Under the pieces are notes generated by a model. It ran no database searches and had not been told where the DNA came from. It worked only from the letters and a program-made list of their open reading frames with translations. A stretch of 64,000 nt of DNA from Liolophura sinensis (Eukaryota > Mollusca > Polyplacophora > Chitonida > Chitonidae): contig NC_088295.1 in the NCBI RefSeq assembly GCF_032854445.1, positions 69,783,058-69,847,057 of the forward strand. The letters are read 5' to 3'. Shown here piece after piece: positions 46,438 through 56,779 of this stretch. The translations under genes and the position numbers were made by a program. Numbering within the stretch: the first letter of the stretch is position 1; every line of letters starts with the position of its first letter.

Positions 46438-46680
46438 AACCGTGCACATCATTAAAATGTTAATTAAGCGAAGATGTTAAACACTTAACTAACCGTACAT
46501 GTCATAAATGTCTATTTTACCGTGTTCAACAAACCGCACAGTTGATAAACCTTTGATAAACTACTTACATGACAAAGGTTTGAAAAACTGCACATGATGA
46601 AGGTTTAACTAACCGAACACATCATAAAGGTTTGACAAACTGCACACAAAACTAGGACTTCACCAGCCGCTAATATGACG
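46438..46680 (+). repeat. Degenerate ~30-37 bp tandem repeat
   Basis: Recurrent words 'aactaaccg.acacatcataa', 'aggtttgacaaactgcaca' and 'aggtttaactaaccga' repeat with variable spacing about seven times. The array is imperfect and bounded by unrelated sequence. Confidence 0.7.
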
Positions 46681-46697
46681 AGGGCTTATGCTTAGCT

Positions 46698-46790
46698 ATT
46701 CCCCAGAATTCTGTCTGCTTTCCTTCTACCATAGTGCTAGCCGCCGTCCTGTAAGTGAAATATTCTTGAGTACGACGTGAAACAAGATTA
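46698..46790 (+). mobile_element. SINE family A 3' fragment
   Basis: 'tagccgccgtcctgtaagtg' with 'aaatattcttgagtacgacg' and 'tgaaacaag' matches the 3' third of family A. A lone tail in the opposite direction lies near 46912-46935. Confidence 0.75.
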
Positions 46791-48459
46791 TACAGCTGTG
46801 GTGATGAACACAATGGACAAAGATGGCAATGAATCACGTTTACAACATAATCGTTTTCACATAAGCAGTACAATATCAAAATCGTATATCTGGACTATAC
46901 TTTCATTTGCTTTATTTATTTGATTGTCTTTTGCACATGTTCTGTACGATTTTCACCCTGATTCAGTAGAGTGCTGTGTCGCTTTCCTAGATAAATGATC
47001 TCTAAAAGAACAGTATCAGAAATGTCGCACGCTTATATTTTAAGCTGAATGTTTTTCGGACAGAGTGACTGATGGATGGCTTTGTTCAAGAGAGAAAATG
47101 GATGTTGTAATTATTTCCCACTTCGATTAAACCACACAAACTAATTCTTTTATGTTTAAAGAAAGCTACTTTCACCCTCTATGCTGTACGTCTTTAATTA
47201 TATTACAAAGATTTATCGCGACACCAAATGAATGTAAGTAACGTCAGTTTTGCAGCTGGTGTTACTGAAATGATATCGATCAGTAATACCTTTTCTGACA
47301 GAAGAAAGGAACTAATATTTCAAGGTATCACAGATTAGTTTTTTCCAATTTCTTGTAACAAAACGGCTGGATAAGAAAATGACCGACGCTTTCGTTCATG
47401 AAAATGAAATTCAATACCAATACTAACCGGACTCCTAGAGACACTACATAATAACGAATATACCCGTCGAAACGACATCGATACACCGTATTATCTACAA
47501 AATGCAAAATGAAGGACTTTGATGTCATCTCACTGATAACTACTGACAGGCAAAGCGAAATTTCTAAGACACGTACATATAGTGCTATCACATCATAGTT
47601 GTCTTATTCCTTGGCCAATTTACTCTCACGATTGGATTGGCATATCACTCAATAAACCTTGTAATGAGAAGTATATGCAAGAAGCAAGTAAAAAACCAGT
47701 GCACAGATAAGTCGAAAGCAAAAATAGTTGGACTGCTGTTTCAGTAGACATCTGGGCCAAATAAATATCTGAAGAAAATATACAAACCCAGAGTCATTGC
47801 TGTTAATAACGTTCCTACATAAGACACACATAGAGCTGGAATTGTCGGGAAGTGCTTGGCAGTCATCTTGACAATTTCGCATGCATAAACATGTAGAAGG
47901 TTTCAACACAATTTTTGACAAACAAAAAAAAAGAAAGACAAGAGGAATAAAGGCAAAGAAACTGGCAAAAACTCAACGAAATCTACAGGATTATTAATAT
48001 ACATGGAAGCAGAAAACTTAGAAAAGCCCATTACACTTCGGATTGGTATCTGCTCACCTGGAAATATAGATTTCAATGAATAGCCAAAGAAACACGGTCG
48101 ACATTCTGAGAAATCAATACAAACTTCTCATTTGAAAAAGAATATACTGACAAATTAAAACCTCTGATAAAGGATAAGTGCGATATCAAAGATTTTTCAA
48201 AAGACATTCTTACAAAGGAAACAAAACGATCGACGTGAAAGAAAACTTAATAAACATTTTGTATACTTATAAAATCAGAAAGGTGAAAAGTCTAGACTTT
48301 TCATAACTTCAAAATCAATGCCACCAAAGGCATCAGGCAAATACATGTATACAGCAAGAAGTTTATTGTCAAATAAACAGGTGTAAGTACACTGGTCAAC
48401 CTATAGCATGTATTTTGATGATGGTGCTTTGCTGTCATTATTTGACCTTTTGGCATAAT
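46791..48459. other. Unassigned DNA with a small family R trace
   Basis: 'tctatgctgtacgtctttaa' at about 47178-47197 matches the end of family R. Minus frames of 87 (47328-47591) and 90 codons (47649-47921) are unrecognised. Confidence 0.4.
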
Positions 48460-48970
48460 TCGGTCGAAACAGACATTCGTATACCGATGCCGGATGTCCC
48501 AGGACAATTATCACAAGGCCAAACAAACACCCCCTAACCCCCAAGAACTATAACGGTATACGAATTATGAAATTAGGGCGGAATCCTGCAAAGAGAAGAA
48601 ATCAACCGTTTTCAGTGATGTCACAAGACACAACGCATGTTCTAGGGGAATGAGTCAAATCAGTATTCAAATTATGCATCGTGCTATTATATAAGTTGTC
48701 GATAATAAAATATTAGCAGTTGAGCTTTGATTGTAACTGTCCATATGTGCAACCTGGCGATCTAATTCTATACGGATAAAGCCCTGGCTGAAGCGGAATT
48801 AGGCACAATCTAATTGACACAGTGCCGGAGATTCTGGGCTCTCTGTTCATATTTACTTACAAGAGAATTACACTCACAGCAAAACTTAAGAAACTTAGAG
48901 TGAAGGCGTTTGATGGAATATCCCTAGTAATAACTTGTGACGCTGAATAAAATTGTCACATAACACTAAA
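48460..48970 (-). mobile_element. Degenerate Penelope-like 3' end
   Basis: In reverse orientation it shows the tail ('cagacattcgtatacc', 48471), the 3' UTR ('tttcagtgatgtcac', 48611; 'gattgtaactgtccatatg', 48730), the RT end ('gattctgggctctctg', 48829) and 'aagaaacttagagtgaaggc' (48889) with 'gtttgatggaatatccc'. The order matches 42511-43130. Stops throughout. Confidence 0.78.
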
Positions 48971-49039
48971 CTTAACTTCTGTCACAGGTACGTCATCCAC
49001 CTTGTTTTATTTCATTTTATATTTATTAAAGAAGTGGAG

Positions 49040-49076
49040 CTTCTTGGAATATTCCGGCTTCTTTGGAATATTCCGG
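49040..49076. repeat. Tandem duplicated palindromic motif ggaatattcc
   Basis: 'cttcttggaatattccgg' (49040-49057) and 'cttctttggaatattccgg' (49058-49076) are tandem copies. Each contains ggaatattcc, two inverted nGAAn units as in heat-shock elements. No gene is recognisable nearby, so a regulatory role is speculative. Confidence 0.55.
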
Positions 49077-49079
49077 TTT

Positions 49080-49470
49080 CCAAAAGCGAGTCCACGTAAA
49101 TATAGAATCCACAGTTCAGACAGAAGCTTTCAAAATAGGAGGGTCAGATACAATGACGTTTAACCTATCAAAAGCTGACTAACACCTATCCGACCATACA
49201 AACTTGATATTCTTTTAAAGCAACTGAGTCAATGGACTAGCAACATCGCTGAAATTAGGTACAAACTTGCCGTAAAAGCACACACCCCAAGCACTCTAAG
49301 AATGTCTTTCTTACAAATAGGCACTGATAAATTCAGTATGGCTTGGACTTCAGCTGAACAAGGGATTGCCTGTCCCCCGCCAATCTCATGACCAAGGTAT
49401 GTCACTTGTCCCCTCTTTGGCAAATTCTGTCTTCTTAAGATTAATTTTATTGCATGTAGAATGATGTAGA
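49080..49470 (-). pseudogene. Ty3/Gypsy pol fragment (RT end and connection)
   Basis: Minus frame 49423-49229 reads 'KRGQVTYLGHEIGGGQ', 'AEVQAILNLSVP', 'CKKDILRVLGVCAF', the classic end of Gypsy RT. In the next frame it continues with 'GKFVPNFSDVASPLTQLL', 'NIKFVWSDRC' and 'SAFDRLNVIVSDPPILKAS', reaching the RT-RNase H connection. The catalytic palm upstream and RNase H downstream are absent. The protein differs from the Gypsy element at 33-36 kb. Confidence 0.85.
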
Positions 49471-49479
49471 AAGATCAAC

Positions 49480-49640
49480 GCAAATATATTCAACGGTCGC
49501 TGACACAAATGTTTTTCATCGATTGGTAAGCTTTCACTACCGCATCCCCTCATACTGTTTTTTCACAATCTCTCTTTACACATAAGTACCCAACTCAAGG
49601 CCAAAACACCGTTGGAGTAAAACCCACTCTTCCTAGCACC
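49480..49640 (-). repeat. Unclassified repeat shared with 62755-62905
   Basis: Both loci share 'gctgacac' then 'gatcgattggtaagct' (49517-49532 reads 'catcgattggtaagct') and 'ccgttggagtaaaaccca.ctctt' in the same order and orientation. Minus translations also agree over 'SLPID...LCQ' and 'GFYS..V'. It lies just upstream, in reading direction, of the Gypsy pol fragment and might be part of that element. Confidence 0.5.
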
Positions 49641-52054
49641 AGAACCAATTGCTAGAGGCTGACCCTACATGCTACATGCCCAGTGGACTTGGATTAACTT
49701 CTTGAGCGCTCTTGTGTCATTGTCCAAGAGACTCTCTCGATTCCTTTCAGGTGGGAAATGAAGTTGAACTGTATTACAATAATCTCCTCTCATCGATTTT
49801 TTCGAGGAAGAATATCATCATAATTATAAATATCATCATAAATATTCTAAGGACAGGTGTTGTATCAACCACATGGTTTTGCCTTCTTATGAAGCGTCCC
49901 ACTGAGTATTTTCTGTATAGTGATATTCTGACCTAATTACATCGAAAAACATTAATTCAGTCAATATGAGCACAAGTGTAACATGACACTTTGAATCTGG
50001 CTAGGGCTGGCTAAGTGATCTGGTAGTAAAAAAATGATTTGCTCTTCATTATACATAAAAGTGACAGTTGAAAAAAAGAAATCAGTTCTTCTCACTCAGC
50101 CTATCAAAGCTATCAAGCAAATAAAACACCTGAAAGGATCAAGACAATGTCTGATGTGCATCATGCTTCTGTGGGTCTTCACACTATTGTGAAATTTTTG
50201 CATTCCTGATAAGATGTTTGTGAGGAAGCCAGATAAATGCCATGAAAATGTCTGCATCGATTCGGAACTTTTATGGGACAAAGAAGTCCGGCTATTTTTG
50301 GACTTACGAGGATAACGTCCATTTTTCACCACTTGTTTATGTCACGTGTATTGTGTTTGTCATTTTTGAAGCTGATGGAACACATCCAGGCTGACCCAGA
50401 GTTAAATGCAAATGGTAACTGTCCAGCTACATGAAAGAGAGCAGGCATAAGCGTAGCGTTTTGAACCGAAGAAGACGACAGTTTTGGCGTGGCACGAAGG
50501 CGATGGCGACAGGTTCAAAAAAAGCTTGTGTATGCTACTTGTTTGTGGTTTCGCGGACAGATCACATGTGCATGGGTGCGATTCTCACCAACCTGAACTA
50601 AACGCGAGAGCAGAACACTGGTGACCTACTTTTCAATTGTGGAGGATTCCCTACTGTAACTTCGGGTGGAACTTTCATTTTTTGTGACTATGGCCTATGT
50701 GTCGCAACTCTAAACCATGAATGCATCATTGCAAGTAGCCCTGTACGACCAGAGACAGTGAGCTGTGTATGTTCTAGTGCATTTTGCATTTCCACTGATG
50801 TCGAACGCGTGGGTCCCACGCGTTGTCAACTAAGGTATACCAGTGATGAATTATTCCATACTCTGCACCATCTTTCAGTGTGAAAAAATTAAAAGAAGCG
50901 AGGCCCAGCACTGATGAAATTCGATACCGCCATCGATTTACAAAATTGATGGTGAGCCGCGAAGGGGTACGCCATGAATATTAAAGTTTAGCAGCACATA
51001 CAGGGTCGTGAGAATTCAGGTAGGAACTGATATTTCCAAAGTCGCAGGGTTATGAATAATATCCTTGTGGTTTCTAAATGTACATGTATATGTGCGTAAG
51101 CTTCTGCGTAAAAGTTTCGCATTTTGTCATTGAAATATAGTCTCAAAATCTACCTCTTTGCTTTTCTCGCATGGACCTCCATTGTAAATTTTAAAAAATT
51201 AAGGTAATCTGTTTGTTTTAATATTCTAGGTACAGCCTTTATTTTTATTTATTTATTTATTATTTTGCTATTTTTGTAAATGTTTATGCTTGGGTACAGT
51301 TAAAATTGGTTTTGGAAATTATTTTGTGTTAATAATCTGTCTACGGCACATCGGAAATGTTTTACGTAGATTTTTACCAATCAGATTGATCCCTGTCCCT
51401 TGGACACCAAAAATATTTATCTAAAAACTAACTATAACTTCTGTTTTTGTTCGTTGCGGTATGTGCTGTCACCGCGTGAGGTGGGGAAAGGATGTGAGCC
51501 TAATTGGAGCGGGTTGATATAAAGCTTATTGACGACACCGCGTCCCGCAGGGCAACAGGTGGGTGTGGACGAGGTTCTTAGAAATTCAGCGTATTTGCGG
51601 TAATTATGTGATGGGTATGACAAATAAATCATCACCACAGCGTGTTTCTGGCAATTTTGCTCATAGATGTAAGCTCTCGTGCTCGAGGTCGGTGCGGTGA
51701 TTCAGAATCCTAGCACAAGAGCTGATACAAGCTGCCAGAACAAAACAATGTGGTGATAATGCATATTTATCGTTAGCAATCCTTGTTATCTTTAAACTTC
51801 TATGTGCAATTTTAAATATTATGCAAGAAGACATAACTATTACATTTACAGCTACATTTACGGTAATATGAAATGAATTTCTCAGGAAATCCATATCTGT
51901 TGCTTTGTAGCTGTTACGGTGTTGTGGTGTTGAAATGTAAACATTTGAAAACGAACGCACAGATGTGGAATGTTGTATGAAAAAGACCTAACCTTCATAA
52001 AACGAAAGTTAATTTAACGAAGGGATGAGATGCGTTTTTTACAGTAGGACGTTG
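49641..52054. other. Unassigned DNA with a Cys-rich open stretch and a palindrome
   Basis: 50602-50883 (+) is open for 93 codons without an ATG start and would encode nine cysteines. It could be an exon or chance. At 50804-50824 lies aacgcgtgggtcccacgcgtt, a perfect palindrome with 10-bp arms and a 1-base centre. Minus frames of 78 (50096-50332) and 99 codons (51661-51960) are unrecognised. Confidence 0.35.
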
Positions 52055-52257
52055 TTAAGTAGGGCGTTAAACCTCAAACGCTCATTCATTCATTCACTCT
52101 TCAACTAACATTTATTAATTATTTCATGACAGGGTCAATAGCCAAGTGGGAATCAGTCCAACGTACAACGCATAAACTCGGGTAATCCAAATAGCTCTCA
52201 TTCTAACGATGTAATCTGACGTGAAAATGAACTGGCTATTATCTGTTTCTCCTCATT

Positions 52258-53440
52258 AACCTTCTATCGGAACAGAAGGAGGTCTATACCTCGCCTGTCA
52301 GTCCTTCAGTTGGTCAGGAATCAACCTTCTGTCGGAACAGAAGGAGGTCTATACCTCGCCTGTCAGTCCTTCAGTTGGTCAGGAATCAACCTTCTATCGG
52401 AACAGAAGGAGGTCTATACCTCGCCTGTCAGTCCTTCAGTTGGTCAGGAATCAACCTTCTATCGGAAGAGGAAGGGGTCTATACCTCGCCTGTCAGTCCT
52501 TCAGTTGGTCAGGAATCAACCTTCTATCGGAAGAGGAAGGGGTCTATACCTCGCCTGTTAGTCCTTCAGTTAGTCAGGAATCAACCTTCTATCGGAAGAG
52601 GAGGGAGTCTATACCTCGCCTGTCAGTCCTTCAGTTGGTCAGTAATCAACCTTCTATCTGAAGAGGAAGAGGAAGAGGGGTCTATACCTCGCCTGTCAGT
52701 CCATCAGTTGGTCAGGAATCAACTTTCTATCGGAACAGGAGGGGGTCTATACCTCGCCTGTCAGTCCTTCAGTTGGTCAGTAATCAACCTTCTATCTGAA
52801 AAGGAAGAGGAAGAGGGGTCTATACCTCGCCTGTCATTCCATCAGTTGGTCAGGAATCAACCTTCTATCGGAACAGGAGGGGGTCTATACCTCGCCTGTC
52901 AGTCCTTCAGTTGGTCAGTAATCAACCTTCTATCGGAAGAGGAAGGGGTCTATACCTCGCCTGTCAGTCCATCAGTTGGTCAGGAATCAACCTTCTATCG
53001 GAAGAGGAGGGAGTCTATACCTCGCCTGTCAGTCCTTCAGTTGGTCAGGAATCAACCTTCTGTCGGAACAGGAGGGGGTCTATACCTCGCCTGTCAGTCC
53101 ATCAGTTGGTCAGGAATCAACCTTCTATCGGAAGAGGAGGGAGTCTATACCTCGCCTGTCAGTCCTTCAGTTGGTCAAGAATCAACCTTCTATCGGAACA
53201 GGAGGGGGTCTATACCTCGCCTGTCAATCCTTCAGTTGGTCAAGAATCAACCTTCTATCGGAACAGGAGGGGGTCTATACCTCGCCTGTCAATCCTTCAG
53301 TTGGTCAGTAATCAACCTTCTATCGGAAGAGGAGGGAGTCTATACCTCGCCTGTCAGTCCTTCAGTTGGTCAGGAATCAACCTTCTCCCGGAACATGAAG
53401 GGGTCTATACCCCGCCTGTCAGTCCTTCAGTTGATCAGTC
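52258..53440 (+). repeat. 65-bp minisatellite, about 18 units
   Basis: The unit runs from 'aaccttctatcgg' through 'ggtctatacctcgcctgtca' to 'gtccttcagttggtcagg'. Exact 65-bp spacing is seen at 52258, 52323 and 52388. Two units are ~6-7 bp longer through extra 'gaagag' copies (near 52660 and 52800). Because 65 is not a multiple of three, each forward frame cycles through all phases. Since the unit has few plus-strand stops, long frames appear in all three phases (up to 381 codons at 52375-53520). They lack a convincing ATG start and are best read as repeat artefacts. Confidence 0.95.
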
Positions 53441-53454
53441 AGTCCTTCAGTTGT

Positions 53455-53565
53455 TGGTTTGTGTTAAACGTTGTTTTGGAAATTGGCCTTGGGTTTAATA
53501 ATCTGGATCTTTCGTTATAGCTGGCAGTCTGAATAGCAATGTCTATTTTGACGCCTTGATTCATC
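53455..53565 (+). mobile_element. Penelope-like 3' tail fragment next to the minisatellite
   Basis: 'gtgttaaacgttgttttgg' then 'aaattggccttgg' and 'tattttgacgccttgatt' match the last ~100 bp of the Penelope-like tail (39557-39651). It directly follows the last minisatellite unit. Confidence 0.6.
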
Positions 53566-55090
53566 ATAACAACTTACAAATCAAGTTTTGTTTTATTTTC
53601 AACAAAATGTTCTGTCTTAATGTGAACACTCTTTAGGATGATTGGTTGTTTTGACTATATACGTTTAACTTTTGGAGCGTTTTGTCCATTTCCAAAGACA
53701 TAATAGCTTTTTTTTATGTGCTTTTTTTAGTGTGTAACTTACACTAACATCTGTTAGGAATTGTATTTGTGGGAGTATAATATATATTCTAAAATAGGCA
53801 CAAACTTAGAAGAGGCTTTCATTGCAAATAAGAGTAATGCTTTTAAACGACCGTTTTTTTTAACTCTAACGCAGAAACCGACTACATCACTTTTCTCTAC
53901 CGTCAGTCATAGCATTCATCATTATTTATATTTCAGTATATCACCATCACCCAATCTCTTGGCTTCTCAACTTGCAGTTGGATAATCCACATTGATTTAC
54001 CACCTATAATTACTTGTTGATCATTATGGCACATCTCGCCTGACCCTTAAGCCATTGCTGTGTACATCATTTCCCGTGTTAAAATCCATCCGTTTACCCA
54101 GCTTACATATATATGTTTTAATGAGACAGCTCCATACATTCCTTCGCTAAATATATACAAACAACGACAAAGATGGTCATAAGGTATCTACCAACAAGCA
54201 GTGATGTATAGTGACAGCACACCTAAAAGGCGTAATACAATTCCAGACTACCTTAACCCTTGTCAAGATTCCTATTTATTTCAGGCCATTGTCAACTCAT
54301 TACATGCTAGCTTCAGTCTCTCTGGTAGTAAAGATCAGTCCTATATGTCTGCACCAGACTGACGAGATTGGGCTCTCTGGAATCTCTGATGTGCGGATTA
54401 AAGGTACTTTGACAGGTTAAAGCTGACAGGTTATTGGCCTCTCTGTACTGATCAAATGATTCAACAAACCGTAACATCTAATAACAGAAGACGCCTTATG
54501 CAGTAGACAAATCCCCATCCCACAACAGCCTGAGACAGCCACAGTCAACAGGGAAATATCTCTTTGGCTCATCTCAGTTTTCAAAGAACGTTTATCAGCA
54601 AGAAATCTTTTCTTTTTGCTCTGCGCTAACTTTATAATTTGTTATATCAAAAGTTTAGTTCAGTTTAGTTGTCTAAGTTACTGTCAGTTTAAAGATCGAA
54701 GTCGGAAAAAACTCACTCACTGCTGCAAAATGGTTTCTGTACACCTATAAGCTTGGTGATATAAGGTATTCAAATACTTCTAGTACGGATCATAAAATCT
54801 CATTAACCGAAAGTATATTTGCATAAAAGTAAATGCATCCATACAATTTCATCGATGCATCGCGTCATTTCTATCGTATTTTTTATGGATTTACCATTGT
54901 TCATTCAGCATCCTGACACGATGTACTTTATTTATACAGTTCTTAGCTAATACAGGGCTTTAGCGGCATTAGCTTCAATTGTTTTAAAGTGTGTCGTTAA
55001 CTATGTGATTCTCCCTTTAGACTATGTACCATCAAAATCATTTATAGCAAAAATGCTATTTATCAATGAACAATATATATCCAATATAAA

Positions 55091-55868
55091 AAACAGTTAT
55101 TATTCTATTCCACGTTAATCTCGCTGACAGACATACTCGAATAAGCCATGGGTGAATAACGTTGAGCATGGACACATCCATCAGCGAAACAATAGGTGGG
55201 GTAGAGTGTGTTTTGTCAACCCGCTAAAGAATGTGAGCCTCTACACAAAGTACCTTCTTCTTCACTGTATCCTTGCACATGCGCAATTCATGACGGGGTT
55301 ATCCTAACACCATAATTGGAGATGAGAAAAATGACTAATTCTCGCGGGATATCGACTTGAAATAGTTTTCCATTCTACTTCAGGGTCAACATATAGAGCA
55401 CATGGAAATCTCCTGACAACACATAATATAATCAGTATGTACTATAATAAAAAAAAAACAACACAAAATCTCCTAACAATATATATACGCAACGCTTACT
55501 CCAAAACCTTCAATATACTTAATACTTAACCACCATCCATTGACTTATGGTGTCCATTTTCTAACCATCGGAACTGAAAAAAAGCAATGAACACAAAATC
55601 TGGATACAAAACGTAAGTTCATTTATTTACTTATGAAAACAAAACGTACATAACTACAACCTCATAGTGTCCATTAAATCTAGATCGGGATATAGAATAT
55701 CGTAGAGTGACAGCCTATAGGTTAACATCCGTTACTATTCACACCGCGTTCATAGATTATTTGACAAACATGTTCTCGGCTATCATTAAATGTCAGAAAC
55801 ACAGCTATCTATGGGATAGCTAAGATGAAGTCATTTAACTTGTTCATATCATATAGTTGGGCATCATA
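55091..55868. other. Unassigned noncoding DNA
   Basis: AT-rich with an A run at 55451-55459. Collinearity with copy 2 of the duplication fades here. No gene recognised. Confidence 0.4.
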
Positions 55869-56172
55869 TGCCTTTCTTGGGGCCTCTGTGGCTCAGTCGG
55901 TTAGCGCGCTAGCGCAGCGTAATGACCCAGGAGCCTCTCACCAATGCGATCGCTGTGAGTTCAAGTCCAGCTCATGCTGGCTTCCTCTCCGGCCGTAAGT
56001 GGGAAGGTCTTCCAGCAACCTGCGGATGGTCGTGGGTTTCCCCTGGGCTGTGCCCGGTTTCCACCCACCATATTGCTGGCCGCCGTCGTATAAGTGAAAT
56101 ATTCTTGAGTATGGCGTAAAACACCAATCAAAAAAATATAAAAAAATAAAAATAAAAAAATTTGCCTTTCTT
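55869..56172 (+). mobile_element. SINE family A, full length with 10-bp TSD
   Basis: The SINE runs 55879-56162: head 'ggggcctctgtggctcag', A box 'tggctcagtcggttagcg', B box 'gagttcaagtcc', body, and tail 'gcgtaaaacaccaatc' plus an A-rich end. It is flanked by tgcctttctt at 55869-55878 and 56163-56172. This is the best reference copy for the family in the window. Internal pol III boxes would drive transcription; no protein is encoded. Confidence 0.95.
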
Positions 56173-56479
56173 CATTCAATGTCAGCTATATACTCTTTCG
56201 CGCGTTAGCCAGCTGTATGTAATACTGTTGTCCTTCCCACTCAACGTGTGAAATGATGCCCTCGAGAAGATCCACCTCTTCCTTCACTTATGTAACGACA
56301 CAACCAGACCTGAAAGAATGAATAGACAGATGCGTCTTTAATCGTGTGTTAATGACTGTGGAGGATATAGTAGTCTTTAGATGTGGCTCGAAGTAAATAA
56401 CTTCCGCTCATCTGTATGCTCATGGAATCAAAATCTTTCAAGAGAAGCCTTTTACTTTAAATATGCCAAAGTTCCCCTA

Positions 56480-56498
56480 CCCCCCCCCCCCCCCCCCC
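56480..56498. repeat. 19-C homopolymer
   Basis: Uninterrupted run of 19 cytosines 30 bp upstream of the next SINE. Its length is prone to sequencing and assembly error. Confidence 0.9.
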
Positions 56499-56527
56499 AT
56501 CAAATAAGAATGCCATAGTCCTTAACC

Positions 56528-56779
56528 GGCTCAGTCGGTTAGCGGGCTAGCGCAGCGTAATCACCCAGGAACCTCTCACCAATGCGGTCGTTGTGAGTTC
56601 AAGTCCAGCTCATGCTGGCTTCGCCTCCGGCCGTAAGTGAGAAGGTCTTCCAGCAACCTGCGGATGGTCGTGGGTTTCCCCCGGGCTGTGCCCGGTTTCC
56701 TCCCACCATAATGCTGGCCACCGTCGTATAAGTGAAACATTCTTGAGTACGGTGTAAAACACCAATCAAATAAATGAAT
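56528..56779 (+). mobile_element. SINE family A, near full length
   Basis: Starts within the A-box region ('ggctcagtcggttagcgggc'), lacking the first ~11 bases of the head, and runs through the B box 'gagttcaagtcc' to 'gtaaaacaccaatcaaataa'. It is very similar to the copy 650 bp upstream. Target duplication is uncertain ('taacc' or similar). Confidence 0.92.

Larger units (their letters stand above)
52055..55090 (+). repeat. Duplicated segment, copy 1
   Basis: Collinear with 60205-61875. Both start with a SINE-type tail (gcgttaaacctcaa... here), then 'aaactcgggtaatcca' (52174-52189), 'atttatatttcagtatatca' (~53925), the identical 18-mer cgcctgacccttaagcca (54037-54054), 'gctgacaggtta' (~54422) and 'tttatttatacagttctta' (~54929). 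This copy additionally contains the 65-bp minisatellite and a Penelope-like tail. No ORF is conserved between copies, so the duplication is of noncoding DNA. Confidence 0.75.

Noticed and set aside
8561-53440. CRISPR-like arrays
   Set aside because: The tandem repeats lack unique spacers between conserved repeats, and the genome is eukaryotic.
52310-53520. Overlapping long ORFs (up to 381 codons) as a novel repeat protein
   Set aside because: They are translations of a 65-bp minisatellite in several phases, begin at non-ATG codons, and all three frames look alike.
55879-56779. tRNA genes at the heads of SINEs
   Set aside because: A and B boxes are present, but the cloverleaf is not completed and the heads are fused to SINE bodies.
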